In this document: piece after piece, positions 1 to 20,917 of the stretch
Layout: each line of letters opens with the position of its first letter
How positions within the stretch are numbered: position 1 is the stretch's first letter
Assembly (NCBI RefSeq): GCF_002234675.1
Contig: NC_019864.2
Span: forward strand, 14,897,582 to 14,961,581
Length of the DNA: 64,000 bases
Origin: Oryzias latipes
Lineage: Eukaryota > Chordata > Actinopteri > Beloniformes > Adrianichthyidae
Direction of reading: 5' to 3'
The notes under the pieces: generated by a model
Databases searched by the model: none
What the model saw: the letters and a program-made list of their open reading frames with translations, nothing else
What the model was told of the DNA's origin: nothing
Made by a program: the position numbers and the translations under genes

Positions 1-357
1 AGTAAAACCAACAATTCTGTGGTTAATTACAGTTGCCCATTTACTAGAACTTTGATTAGTACTGTTTTTTTAATTGTTACTTTTCAAAAGGTTCTATCTA
101 AAAAGCTGATTTAATATATTTTAAAAACTTATTTTAGGAAATATTTATCATGTAAAATCAATTGTTTACTAATGGATCATTTCATTTGGTTTTAGCAACT
201 TCCTCCCAAATTTTTGTGTTGATGTGGTATTTCTAAAAAATATTTTTTTGCAAGCATCTTCCTGCTTCTGTACAGTGTATGTATTCTGACTCCAAAACAT
301 TCATACCAAATACAAAGCCTGATCCTGCGCTGAATGCGACACTGCAGTAAAAACCTA

Positions 358-8211
<7,854 letters not shown>

Positions 8212-10204
8212 GGTGAGGTGCTTCAATCCTCTCACAGGTGAGATTTTCTAACTGTTACCATTAGAGCAGTTGAATACACACAGTACCTGCATAAGAAATA
8301 TACAAAATAGGAAATTTAAACATATTTCCTTTAGGCAAACAATGTTTAATGGAAAACACAGCATTGATGCTTTTTGGCATAGCAATTCATTTGAAATTAA
8401 AATGCATCTAAGTCAGCATTTATCTGACTATACTGTCAAATCAGACAGAGCCAGGTAAAAATAACTCACACAAACAATTGCTGCACGGACAAGTCTGCTT
8501 CCTTCTACTTTCACAACTGCTTCACATTTCCGTGACGCAGGACAACAGATTGCACATGCTGATCAGCTTTTTTGCCTCAACACACTAAATGACACAAAGA
8601 ATTGCTGTAAAACCATAAATTAGGCATTAAAAAAAGTCAATCTATATTTTATTCTTGCATAAAAAGCCCTACAGGAATCAAATGTTTCCTTATAGTGCTG
8701 GAATGTAATGCTGATATCCAGTCAGACTTAAGAGACTCGTCCTCCACACAAAGAAAAAAGCCTCTACAACACCAACCTTTGGCCTGAGTTGCCAGGAGCT
8801 TCCGTGACAAACAGAGCAAACCGAATGATGACGTACAGATGGAGTTATGCTAAATCCCACCCACCCCCTCTGTCTTCATTCAAAGCCCCACTTCCTCTTT
8901 CAGTTCCCATGGAAAAGTTGGGGCTTTTAATGGTTGGAGCTCAAGGAAAATTCTGGCTCCAACAGTTTGTTCCCTTTACATGAGGTCACATCCTGTGACA
9001 TGTCCACTACTGCCAAGTCAACTTCCTGTAAGACATGCCAGAGTTAGAATGATACTAGGTCAAAGTGGGAGGGGGGTCTCTGTACATCAAACGCATGTCG
9101 GGGTCTAAGTTCACTCTTCTTTTAAGAGCATATGTCTCTGATTGGAAATGTTACCCGAACCTTTTACGTTTCCTAAAGAAAGGTTGTTAGCAGATAGCAT
9201 CATGGGAAGTGACAGATCTTGGTCTTTCTGATGTTCTACATCGGTGAACTTTTATATTAAATAACTTGGTATATAGTTTATGCATTTTATTCATATAATA
9301 AGTTGTAAGAAGTTTGAAGAGGCTCCAGTCCTCAGAAATATTTTCTCTACATTTCTTTAAAGCATTAAGATTTAAATCTGAAAAGCCATTTTGTTCTAAT
9401 TCATAGTATTGTATCCAAAAAATACTGATCAAATAAAAGTAGCGTCACTTCAAAAAACTATTATCTGAGTAGAATTAAAATGTGGTCATCCAAAAAAAAA
9501 AAAAAAAAGGATTTTAATAAGAATTAAAAAAAAGTAACTGGTGACAAAAGTACTCAAGACTGAGCAAAAATTTAAACTTGTGCGGTTATTAGTCTAAACT
9601 GTATTTGCTGATGATAAAGTAAAATCTGGAACTAACCTAAATATAAACCTTGTTTATAGTTTTTTTTTTTTGTATATTTATATGCTAAAAATCATCACTG
9701 ATGCTTTACAAACCAGAATGTCTTCTTTCTCTGAGACTTCCACATCCCTACTATGGTAAAGTTCCTCAGAAAATGCACCAAAATTTCAGTAGATGTACCT
9801 AGTTCATTACTACCTACATCTGCCATTTTCAGTTACAAAACAAAAATTGAATTTTGCATTCTTGATTTTTGGTTTGTCCTTTCAGGGCCACCATAGAATA
9901 ACAGCACACAGACATGTAGACTTTGGTTGAGATTTCAATCTCAACCAAAAAAAAAGCAAAAGCCACTGATTATGTCAGAGGTAAAGTCAAAAGTTCAAAT
10001 TAATTTATTTACTGTCAGCAATAAATCTTAGAATAACATGATATGGTAACCCATCCACATGATGATGAGAGAGCATCATCTGCATGGAATATCTGGGTAG
10101 TTAGAGTCTGACTTAGCCGGCTGGTCCTTTGGCTCGACACAGTTTATCAAATACAATTGACGCATAAATGATATAAACTATCGAAAAACGTCTCTACTCA
10201 AGAG

Positions 10205-11191
10205 TAGGGAGGAGTGTGACAATAACCTGCATCACCGCACTTTTGTTTTTGAAGGTTTTTTTTTTGTTGAAAAATGGTGCGGTATATGGTATATGGTGCG
10301 TGATTGGAACTATAATAAACACATTCATCTTTGCTGATAATTTACTTTTTCTGCTAGTCCTGTGTTCAGACTTCAAGCGTTTCTTGGGGAAACCTTTTAT
10401 TAATGTTCTCCTTCACTCCGTGCGCCGCGCCTCTCACCTCTTGCGCAGCGTGCGCTCACTCTACTTACACACACATGCGCGCGGTTTCAGAAACACACAC
10501 ATCCTCATTCTACAACAGAAGTTTCAGTCTCGCGAGGAAATACGACAAATTTACTGCGTTCTAATTATTCATTTCTATTGTATTCATTTCCATTACAAGC
10601 TGCGTTCTTGAGTGCGTGACACGGCCGCCCGCTGGAGGACTTTGTGTTGGGGAAGGGTAACACCAACCATGAACGCGCACTGTGAGATTTCGATAAATAT
10701 CACTACATGTTTTGTTTGGGAACTATTTTGTGCAGCGCAAAGTTACGTGTCCGTGTAAACAAAGGCAGAGCCTCCTGCCCCGTGTTCTTCATGGGCATCA
10801 GTCTTCATTGCTACCGGAAAGGTGACAAAGTGTCTGCAGTCTCGTTTATTACTGGGCAATATATAATATTCTGAGAAGATGTCTGTACCAGAGAGCACAG
10901 GTGAAACTCGCTCCAGAGCGGTCCGCTGCAGAACAATCAACATGCACCCCCCACACACTTGTGTGTGTTCCTTCCTCCTACACAAACAAGGCGCTGACAC
11001 ACATACACATAGTCATTCTACAACACCTATATAGTTATTTCATTAGTTAGATAGTTAGTTGTTACTGTTATTTGTTAATAAAGAATACTGCGTTGTAATT
11101 GTATTCATTTGCGATGCGGCCGCCGGGGGATTTTGTGTATTTCACGACATTTCGCAGTGTTGATCAAAAATCCCGCACCGTCACAGCTCTA
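10205..11191. mobile_element. Non-autonomous hAT-like element with target duplication CTCAAGAG
   Basis: The 8-bp direct repeat CTCAAGAG flanks the segment exactly (10197-10204 and 11192-11199) and fits the hAT pattern of T at position 2 and A at position 7. The ends are TAGGGAGGAGTGTGAC and, reversed, TAGAGCTGTGACGGTGC: similar but not identical inverted repeats. Two internal segments resemble each other (near 10540-10640 and 11050-11130; both include CGGCCGCC followed by a GATTTTGTGT-like stretch), which suggests an internal duplication. There is no transposase. Confidence 0.65.
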
Positions 11192-13568
11192 CTCAAGAGT
11201 TATGAACAACAAAAAATTGAAATTTACAAAATCTACACAATGAAACAAATACAACATCTGAAGAATGCCACTGAGAGCAAAGACACCACCCATTATAGAT
11301 TTATAGATCCAAATAAAGAAATATTTGTAGTGGTTTGCCTCTAGACCAACCAGGAGCAGCCACTGATCTTTAAATGCTCTTTGAAATATACCAATTTTAA
11401 CATTTTGAAGTAGAATTGTCAAATATCGCAAACTGTGTTGGTCTTTCAATTTAGGTAAAGCGTAACAAACTTACTCAATTATACTTCAATGGATGTTAAA
11501 ACTAAACTTTCACTTCAAATGTGAAAGTTGTGCCATTGTTTTCTATCAGTTTGTAAGGGGAGCTAAAATTACAGTTACTGTACATTTTTTTAATTGGGTT
11601 TTAGAAAAAGTCAAGTCTGGAAGTAGGAACTTCACTTATGAACTTCTGGTAATTTCAAGAGGGGGCCTCCACTCAGGGAGTCGTGGCTGCATGTCAGCTG
11701 CAGGGCACTGACAGCTCTGTGACTGAGACAGACCTTCATGTGCTGCAAAGTGGCTCAGCCATCTCCACAGAAGCAGGGAGATAACAAGGCTGTCCTTGTG
11801 AGGCAGCACAGTTTCTACTGGCACTGAGCTCAAGTCAGTTATGATCACCAACGTGATCTGTTGATGAATGACAAAGAATGCAATCAACTACAGAAAGCAA
11901 CATTGAATAGGACAATTCACTCAAAAAACGAACCTGGGAGAGAAGATAATCCATCAAAAAGCAAACAAAATAATATGCAGAATGTAGCTTTTTCCTCGTC
12001 AAAGCCTGACGACTTTAACTAATCTGAACAGATCCTGAACGCAGTGCGATTTAAAGAACAAAACAGCAAGACAAGACAGGAATGCAGAAATGTCTCCTCT
12101 GGCTTTTTGCAAACTTGCCACTCCCTCATCTACCTGCAGACAAAATCTGAGATGAAGAGTCCCGATTATGTGTGCGATTAGTATGTTGTGCATCAAGATG
12201 TAAGCAGAAATTATTGCTGTGCTTTTAGAGAAGCGCTCTTTTTTTTCTGTCCTCAGGCAATCATGATCTAATTGAAAATGCAAGTAAGAAATAATAATAA
12301 TTTAGCTTAAAATTGAGATAGGCGTTTCTGTATGTTTGCATTTGCTTTGTGCACTTAATACCTGAACAGGGTGTTACAGAAACCTTGTTTCTTTCAGGAA
12401 ACACACTAACAGACACACCTGTATCTCAATTTTATAGATACATAATGAAAACATAATTCTTAGTAGATCTTAGTAGATTAAATTCCCGCTCTTGGTCCTG
12501 TAATTTGTTAAATACATTTTCTCAAAAGTGTGATGTATTTGAGATTTTTTTTCTCTTTATTGTGCATTTTTCTGTTTCTGCAACTTATAGTCCGGAGCGA
12601 CTTTTAGTCAGAAAACAACGGTCCTCATCCTGGGACCTTTTATAATGAAGCAGGTATTGTTTCAATAAAAGTTACTCTTGTTCACACTAAGCTCCAAATA
12701 TTGGAAATAAGTCAAATTTGGTAGCTGCTCATCCCAGCCTATTTATTATGTTATGATTCCTAGTTTTTCCTGTGGTTAAGGCAAATGACAGTGTAACAAA
12801 GAAGTATTTTGTAATAAACACATGCAAACCTTACACTGCCAAACAAGGGCACAAAGTAGCAGGAAGAGAAACACTATTATATTTGTGAGGGGCAGTCCAC
12901 TTGAATTTGGCTTCCACCCAACCAGAGTGACCTTTGCATCCTAAGTTCAGATGGCTGATTTAATAAAAGTGCACACACTGGGGGAAAAGAAACTTCATTC
13001 AAGTAAAAAAAAAAAAGTGTTTGTGCAAAAATGGATGCTTCCTTTACTGCAGGGCAGTGCAAAAGCAGTGCAAGCTGCTCTGCGGATGCAGCTCCCTTTG
13101 CTGTGGTTTCCAATCTTTGTTTCAGTAATCTGTACTGCTAAAGAGCACTCCAGCGGTTGGACTGCATCCACACACCCTTAACTTTACCATAAGGAAGTTC
13201 TGTCTTTGCAGTACAGAACATTCACAGCTTTTTTTTTTCCTGCTGTGGAAGGGAAAACCAAAAAAAATGGTGTTGCATGTTGCTGGTGTAGCTTCATAAA
13301 TGCTGTTAACTTGGTTGCTGCTGATAGTGACAAGCTAAGTGGACACCAGGGGACTTTTGAACGCATTCACTTTCAAGAACACATTTTTGTGCAGCCAGAA
13401 ACACGTTAAGCATAACAGTTAGCTGCCTGGTGTGACCTTTCTAACCCAGGAAGTCAGTCAAATAATTTAAAAAAAAAAGGATATGAAGAGTTCCCTTTCA
13501 CAACATCCCTAAACTCCTAGGTTGTCACAATGCAAAAGAAACAATACTTTATAAAATAAACTTTATAT

Positions 13569-13588
13569 CCCCCCCCCCCCCCCCCCCC
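13569..13588. repeat. Poly-C tract
   Basis: An uninterrupted run of about 20 C. The length may be unreliable in the assembly. Confidence 0.9.
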
Positions 13589-14363
13589 AAACTTGTGCAT
13601 TCTTAATACTAGTATGTCCACATGATAAACCCATAGTTTCCAACACATACATCACCTGTTTGCAGCTATTGCCAAGTGATCTGAAGCTACGGCGGCTGGA
13701 TCGGTCCGTTTTCATCCGAGCAGCAGCTCCAGTATTTCCATCCCAGCCGCAGATCAGTGACTATCGATCATGACATCAACACCGATAAAGGAAGAGGCGA
13801 AAGTTCCAGGTGATCAGAAACGTGAGCGTAAAATCAGCAGCTGGTGGCGGGTTCGATTCCCGTCAGGGGTTTGTATGTAGCAGACACGATAAATAGAATA
13901 GCTATTTTTTTAACCCCCACGAAAGAAAAGAACCGCCAAATTTGACCCGGACAATAAGAAAAGTGAGTTTTTACCAAGAGGGGCGCGCTGCTCTTCTCTT
14001 CCCGTCAGAAACGTTCAACTTTTTTTGTTGCCCCACCTTATTTTCATTCTGCACATGCGCAGTAGAATGTTGTAGCTATGACAAATTGCTGAACGATTTT
14101 GAAAATTGATGGTAACGTTTACAAAACAAATGACCGAAATAAGTCTGCACTCAATTGAAAACGAAAAAAAAATACACATTTATTGGTTCAATTCGAGGAC
14201 ATGGCTGACTGTAACTGCAGTTTGACAGTAAACTTTAGTAAAATCAAATATCAGAATTAGTCTTCGGAGTATCATGGGAATGTAGTACATTTAATGGCAT
14301 TCATGGCTTAAGTAAGAAGAAAAATGGATACTCCCCGCCCCCCAAAACGAAACAAATAAATTG

Positions 14364-14487
<124 letters not shown>

Positions 14488-16402
14488 TAGACTCCGTGTA
14501 GAATTTTTAAATAATGGACATGTGAAACATTCCACTTCACTGCCCCCTGGTGGCCACAAAAAGAATCGTCAGATGAGGCACATTCTCTGAAGCAGCAGAC
14601 TTGTCTCAACATATGCAGAACACACAGGCAAGAGGAATGCTGGGAAAAGTCCAACCTTTTCTGCATGCCAGTACCTTCCACTGCACAATAAAAACAATCA
14701 GACATTAATTTAAAAAAAAAAAAACCTTTTTAAATGGAAAAAATATACCTGTGATTCCCACGGTCCCTTAAACAGCAGAATTAAGACTAAACTGGAAGAT
14801 TTTATAATTTTTAAAAAAACTACCAAAAACCAGGAAACATTGTGGTTTTCATTTTCATAAAAAATACAAACATTTGTCAAACATTACAAGGCAAATGATA
14901 GAAACAGCTGTGTTGCCCTTTACTGTTTATGCTTTCGTTTTATGTTAAATATTAACTGAACATTCTGAATATAGGGACACAATTTATTTGTGTCAAGATG
15001 TCAACTTATTGGCTCAGAAATGTCTTTTAAACATTCACTACTGTAGTGGCACAGTCTTAATTACACATATTTAAAATAAAAGCAGAAAGGTTGCAGCAGG
15101 GAACTTGTTTACCAGGCCAAGATTAAAAGAGAACCTAAATTAAAGATGTACAGTCACCAAAGAATCAATACCAAAATCTAGTAGTGCTGTTGTTCAAAAT
15201 AGCTGCCACCCAAAACCAAAATACCCTAAAAATGCTGCATTCAAAAGGATTTGAAAGCTTTTATTCAATCTAAATATTTTAGCTCTGCAATGTGTGAAAA
15301 ACATGAGAAAAGAATGTAATCTAAACATAGGGGAGTTTGTGGATTAAATCCAATTCTTAGTATAATGACAAAAAAGGTTAAAAGGAAGGAAAATGAGCTT
15401 TCTGATAAAAAAAGCAACAGATATGATCCATAATTTTTGCAGATTCACTTCTTTAACAACAAAGATAGATGACAACTTAGGCTCAAAACAGGCAAAAAGA
15501 TACTCACAGATATGGCGTAACATTAGGAAATAATGTTTGATTTTTTTCTGGCTCAGGAACATTCAGTGTGCTTGTGATACAAGATACCAAAAAAATGTCA
15601 TCTACATTAAGATTTGTGCAGCCAAGCTGAGAGAAAAATCAAGCTGCACGCACCCCAAAAGAAAACCTCATAGCAGCAGAAATGTTTGTTTTCATCCACA
15701 CAATGTGCATGATATGACCGGCTTATTTGTGATATGGTTTAAAGGTAGCTACAAAATTTAGAGCTCGTCAGCTTAGGCAAAGATTGTCCTGTTCAATCTT
15801 AAAATGTAAGCCTTTAACATTTCAAATGTAATTATCAACAACCTCAAACTACAATATTAATTTTTAGCTTCTAACACATAAAACTACTTTTTAGTCAGGT
15901 TTTGAAAGGTTTTCGGTTTCATTCACTTGGGAAAAATACTTGTAGTTCCAATTTATGATGAGGAATATATTGACATAACGAAAAAGTAAGATTAAAAGGG
16001 ACATCTGCTTTTTTATAGGGTTATAAGAACACTTTTGTGTTGCCAAATTTGAGGAAACTTTTTGTCATCACATAATTAATGTTGACAATTACATCTCCAT
16101 ATTGAATCGGGATATTTGCACTTTTTGGAGTTTTTCCAGCTGCAATGAAATTTTTTTCTTTTTAGCAATTATTGTTTTGCTGACAGTTTTCATTCCAGTC
16201 TCCTAAAGGAAAATGCCAACAGCCAGAGAGCCAAATGAAAGTTATGTAACCTCATTCATTTAAAAACAAAGGAACCAAAATCCCTGAAACATTTCTATGA
16301 AAACGAGTGCCTGAACTCAAACTGGAAGGAGATGCAAGGCCCCCAAAACAAAAACAAACAAAAAACCTGAAATTATTGAAAGTGAAAGTCTATATTCCCA
16401 TT

Positions 16403-18592
16403 TTAGGCAGAATGCAAGGGAATGACAAACTTGCAGCCGAAGGGAGATTGGTACTTGATTCCCACTTCTTGGAAAACCTGCCGAGGAAAACCGATGTCAC
16501 ATAGATACACTCTGCCGGCCCCTTCCCCAAGAGCGAGTGGCAGGCAAAGGGATAAGGACCACTTGGCCTCGACTGCATGACCCTGCCCACTGACAGGAGG
16601 GTCCAAGCTGAGCACCGGCGCTCTGTTCTGGTTAGCCCAGTTGGCGGCGGCCCGGTACCAAGGTTGGTCCATCAGGAATGTGTTCTCGTGGCAGTCCAGA
16701 CAGTTTATGATTAGATCCAATGGAGTGTCTGGAAGGTCTAGTGAATAAATAAGTGAAACATTAGAAAGGGTAATTATAAATAAAGATAACATAAAAAGTT
16801 AAAAGCCCACCTTTGATACTGGACACCTGTTTGCCATCCGTCTTGTTGAAGAGTGTGAGTTCATTGGTGACGGAATCAACCATCTTCACAAAGTTGGGCA
16901 GGAACAATATGACCTCCACTTCATGATTAGCCAGGTGTCGACCGCAGCTGATGCCCTGCGCTCCCTGAACATGAGGACCGCACAGCAGCGCCACCGTGGG
17001 CCGCTGATGTAAATTCTTTGGCGTGAATCTGGAACACAAGAAGTTTTGACGACAAATATGATTGTGGGGCTTCCAAGACAAAACCGAATCAGAGAAAATT
17101 TAAGAAAAGATACAAAAGAAATATAAAAACAACATTGTAAAATTGCAATGGAGTATTAGGGCCACTATAAAAATAAAAAATTAAAAAATTATTGAGAATA
17201 AAGTTGTAGAATTAGAAAAAAACGTCAACATTTTATGGGAATAAACTCCTATGATTATATGAAAAAAGTCAAAATTTTACAAGAATAAAGTTACCGTATT
17301 TTCCGGACTATAAGTCGCCCTTTTTTTCATAGTTTGGCAAGGGGTGTGACTTATACTCCGCAGCGACTTATATTAGAAATAAATTGAAATAAATACATTG
17401 TTAACCCTCCTGTTATGTTCATTTGTGAGGAACAGAGATGATGTTTCTGGGTCAATTTGATGTATGAGGTATGTTAAGTGTTCAGAGTATGTTAAGTGAC
17501 TCAGAGAATCAGCAAACTTTTTTTTACAATAAGATCTTGACGGCTAAAAACATAATATTCTATTTTCCAATGATTTCATAGATTTAGAAATGCAATAAAA
17601 ATGACTACATTCTACAAATACAGGATGAAAACAGAGTATTAGTTTTTCAATGATGCTTCATGAAAGGAATAAATAAATAAGTATGAGAAAGAATTACTGT
17701 GAAATTATGAGATAAACAGTCTGCTATGATTGTGTCACATGAGGTTGTGGAACTTATTAGTTTTTGGTCTCAGATTTTGTCAAATGCGACTTATAGTCCA
17801 TTGCGACTTTTTTGTGTTTTCTTCTACTTTATAATGCATTTTGGGCTGGTGCGACTTATGCTCCGGAAAATACGGTATACTTTCATAAGTAATAAGTAGA
17901 GACTTTACGAGATTAAAGTCATATTTTTATGAAGCAAAAGTCTGTTTACTAGGAGAAATGGAAACAAGAAAAACATCATATAGCGCACTGTAAGCAGTTA
18001 CCTCAGCATTGATTTTACAAATAAGCAAATACAGAGTCTTTTAGTGAGTCACCATTGTTTGTTGTAGGACTTGAAAAAACTTTGCAGGAAACTCTTTAGA
18101 AGAAAATGTCACATAGACTTGGGAGAAATCGTGTCTTTTGTGGATAGAGAAATGGTCGGAGTTTACCGGCTGCAGGGAAATCGCTGGTTACATACATAAA
18201 CCAGCAATCCAGAGGAGTTGGTTTCCCAAGACCCACAACAAGTGGATTTCAGACCGGGCTCCATTCACACCATCTGCAGTATAGTTGCAGAGGTCCAAAT
18301 GCAGTATGACACATGGATACCTATCATAAACTAAAGCCTTATGGCATCACCGTAAATGGATGTGGGTGGAGGCTTATGCCACCAAAATTTGTTTCTGAAA
18401 AATAATACTTTTTTCACTGTGAAATTAAGACTTTAATTTCTCATAATTTTAAGACTATTCGTTTAAAATTACAGCTTTATTTCTTTATTCTTGTAAAACT
18501 AAGACTTTGTTGCTCATAATTTTGCGAGTTTTTTCTCGCAAATCTTTTACTTTTTTCATACTTTTCCAACTTTATTCTCACATATATACACC

Positions 18593-18676
<84 letters not shown>

Positions 18677-20535
18677 GGTGGTTTTAACCTCTTAAGACCT
18701 GGCGTCCACATGCGTGGATGTCACATTTTGGGTTAAATTACCACTGTAGTTAATTCTGCTTAAATGGGGCTCTCTGACTGCATATGTGGAGGGTTAGCTC
18801 AAATACTAGCTTGGGTCTTAAGAGGTTGATACTCTTGTCGTATTAAAATTGTTCCAGAATCAACAAAATCACAAATTTAGATCCGTCCCTTTGAGAAAAC
18901 AAATGTTTAACCAAAACAAACGATTTTATTAAAATATTTTTCCCATTTCTTTGTTTTAATCATCTGAAAAAATGTCACTTGGAGCCTTGTGTACCTGTTA
19001 GGCCCTCCTAACAATGTAAGGGCCATCTGACTGGCACACACCCCCGTCATCTCAAGCCTTCTCTCCAACGTGAGACCATGACGCTCCGCAACGGACAGCA
19101 GACGCTTGTGTAGTTCGTAGGAAACACTTGGTACGACAAGTCCAGAGTCTGTGCACAAACAAAAACAAAAATGAAGTCAAGTAAAGAACAATTTCTTTCA
19201 TTCTGTGACATTCTTTCATCCCTTACCAGTGCAGTATTCTTTGCCACCAGCCTGTGGAACAATAATCTGTCTGTACACGACAGGTTTGGCCTCCAAGATG
19301 TTTTCGTCGTGCCGGTATCGTAAGGGCGTCTGGTCTTGAGGGGTCCCGCGCGACCTGGCCCCGTTTCGTTGCTCTGATGTGTTGATTTCCGAAAAAACTG
19401 CTGCTTTGTCAAAAAGTGCCAGGTTTCCTTCAAAGTCAAAATCTGTGTCCAGGCCATCGTCCACCCCGTCTCCAAAACACTCGTCGTCTCTCTGCCTCAT
19501 CTGACTGTTCTTCACTCCGTTCTTCTTTGGCGTCATTTGGTTTGCTCCTCGACTGCTGGATGACCCTGGAGGGAACAACATGTTTACGCGACTGACAGGA
19601 ATTTTGGAGTTTTTCGTATAAATAAATAAAAACACTTACAGGAATTGTGCCTTCGACGAAACCCTTTGGGCTGGCCCAGAGCGTCCAGCTGACGCTCCCC
19701 AAAACTCTTGGAGTAATGTTGAGGGGAGTTCACTTTCTCTGCACCCCTGGCATCGCCCTTTGGGACTGCAACTGGGGTACGGCTCACCTTTGCAGATGTA
19801 GTTTGTGTGTTCTTCACATTGTCCTTTTTATTTATTTCTAAAATCTTGAGTTCCTTTATATCAATGGCACTAGAAAATAAGGCAGACTAAGCTTTAAAAA
19901 CGATGGGGAAAATGCTATGTAAAAACTAGGCCTGCACAATATACTGCAAATTTATCGTTATCGCAATATCCAGCTCTGCAATAGGCATATCGCAAAAGAC
20001 TGCGAATATCGCAATAAATCTTAAACCCAAAATGTGTTAAAACAATCTTATGGCAGCTTGATGCTTTTAACGAATCAAATAAATCCCTTTATGCTTTGAC
20101 CAATCAGATGGACGCGTTCCCATTGTTTACCAATCAGATGGAGGCCTATTATGTTAGATGTTTGTCACCTATGTCGATGAGGGTCATTTGGAGTATAATT
20201 TTAAACTGTTGCAATGAAATGGGAATGATGTTTTTGGCATTTTTCTATTTTTTTATATACCGCAAATTATATCGTTATCGCAATATTAATCTCTAATATC
20301 GCATATCGCAAGTTTTCCTCATATCGTGCAGCCCTAGTAAAAACACTACTTAAACTCTGAGTTAGCTTTACCTGAAAGTAACCTCTGGAACAGGACACTT
20401 TACCCCGTTATGGAAAGGCTGCCTTAAGGAGATGGTTTGACTGGACTGATCGACAGAGGACACTTCTCCTTGGTACATTCCCAGCGTTGGCCCACAATTG
20501 ATCGAAACTAAGCAACCCAACCAATCTGCAGCCAT
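16403..20535 (-). CDS. edc3: Enhancer of mRNA decapping 3 (EDC3)
   Basis: P-body scaffold that activates DCP2-mediated mRNA decapping and binds DDX6. Six coding exons join in frame: 20535-20372, 19869-19640, 19565-19227, 19148-18995, 17028-16811 and 16737-16403, giving 479 residues (human EDC3 is 508). The N-terminus MAADWLGCLVSINCG opens the LSm domain (about residues 1-70). The FDF motif DTDFDFEGNLALFDK, which binds the DDX6 helicase, lies near residues 170-185. From about residue 250 a YjeF_N-like Rossmann domain runs to the end (LTLERRLEMTGVCASQMAL, VALLCGPHVQGAQG, INCLDCHENTF, CKFVIPLHSA). The ATG lies just downstream of an acceptor, so a noncoding 5' exon is expected, probably near 20900. 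The C-terminus matches the human protein almost exactly. Introns hold several MITE-like repeats, including the second hAT-like copy. Confidence 0.97.
17294..17875. mobile_element. Inverted-repeat element with CCGTATTTTCCGGACTATAA ends
   Basis: The left end CCGTATTTTCCGGACTATAA, followed by GTCGC, is mirrored at the right end (GCGACTTATGCTCCGGAAAATACGG), with TA on both outer sides (17292-17293 and 17876-17877). Inner GCGACTTATA-type repeats recur at both ends. A segment starting AACCCTCCTGTTATGTTC near 17404 looks like a different repeat inserted inside. No open frame. It lies in the edc3 intron between exons 4 and 5. A fragment of the same repeat is near 12583-12617. Confidence 0.8.
18589..18680. 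repeat. (TA)n tract enclosed by an inverted repeat
   Basis: About 35 TA units, one of them interrupted, are bracketed by CACCGTCTATA on the left and its exact reverse complement TATAGACGGTG on the right. The whole 92 bp can fold as a hairpin or cruciform. It lies in the same edc3 intron. Confidence 0.85.
18685..18828. mobile_element. Small inverted-repeat element with AACCTCTTAAGACC ends
   Basis: TAACCTCTTAAGACC near 18685 is mirrored by GGGTCTTAAGAGGTT ending near 18827. The 144-bp segment carries a second short palindrome (GTCCACATGCGTGGATG) just inside the left end. No coding capacity. Confidence 0.65.
19927..20336. mobile_element. Non-autonomous hAT-like element, copy 2, with target duplication GTAAAAAC
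   Basis: It has the same termini as copy 1 at 6899-7506 (TAGGCCTGCACAATAT, and reversed TAGGGCTGCACGATAT), flanked by exact GTAAAAAC repeats at 19919-19926 and 20337-20344. At 410 bp it shows the element without the nested insertion found in copy 1. It lies in the intron after the first edc3 coding exon. Confidence 0.88.
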
Positions 20536-20900
20536 TATCTGCAAAAAAACAAAAAAAAAAAAAACAAGCATGTATTTATATTTAAACAGAACAGTTTAAA
20601 GGAGATCAAAGTAAACGAATCACATCGCCCTTGCTTCTGGACAACAATACAACTATCGTAACTTGTAATGTTAGCATAGGCCAACGCAAGTTCCATCGGG
20701 GAACTGAGGCTAAGTCTCTATCTGCTTTTAACTTACAGAAGCACATATTGCTAGAAAAGGAACTAAAATGGCGCACCTTCTTAGAAATGAGGGTTGTAAA
20801 AGCCTTTTGGAAACAAAAATCAATAAAGTTGAAAAATAAGTGCTGAGAAAATAATTTTCTACCCCTCCTTTTTTGTAACTGTTTGAACGTGCGCTAGTTA

Positions 20901-20917
20901 ACTTCCTGTTTCCGGTT
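20901..20917 (-). promoter_or_regulatory. Paired ETS-type sites in likely edc3 promoter
   Basis: On the minus strand AACCGGAAACAGGAAGT holds two GGAA cores nine bases apart, about 370 bp upstream of the edc3 ATG. Paired ETS sites are common at TATA-less housekeeping promoters. Placement as the edc3 promoter is inferred. Confidence 0.35.

Noticed and set aside
10216-10611. 131-residue open frame on the plus strand
   Set aside because: It lies wholly inside the hAT-like element, shows no transposase or other domain, and has no splice context.
13846-13872. T-arm-like GGCGGGTTCGATTCCCGTC suggesting a tRNA gene
   Set aside because: No A box, anticodon arm or pairing acceptor stem is found upstream; at most a fragment of a tRNA-derived repeat.
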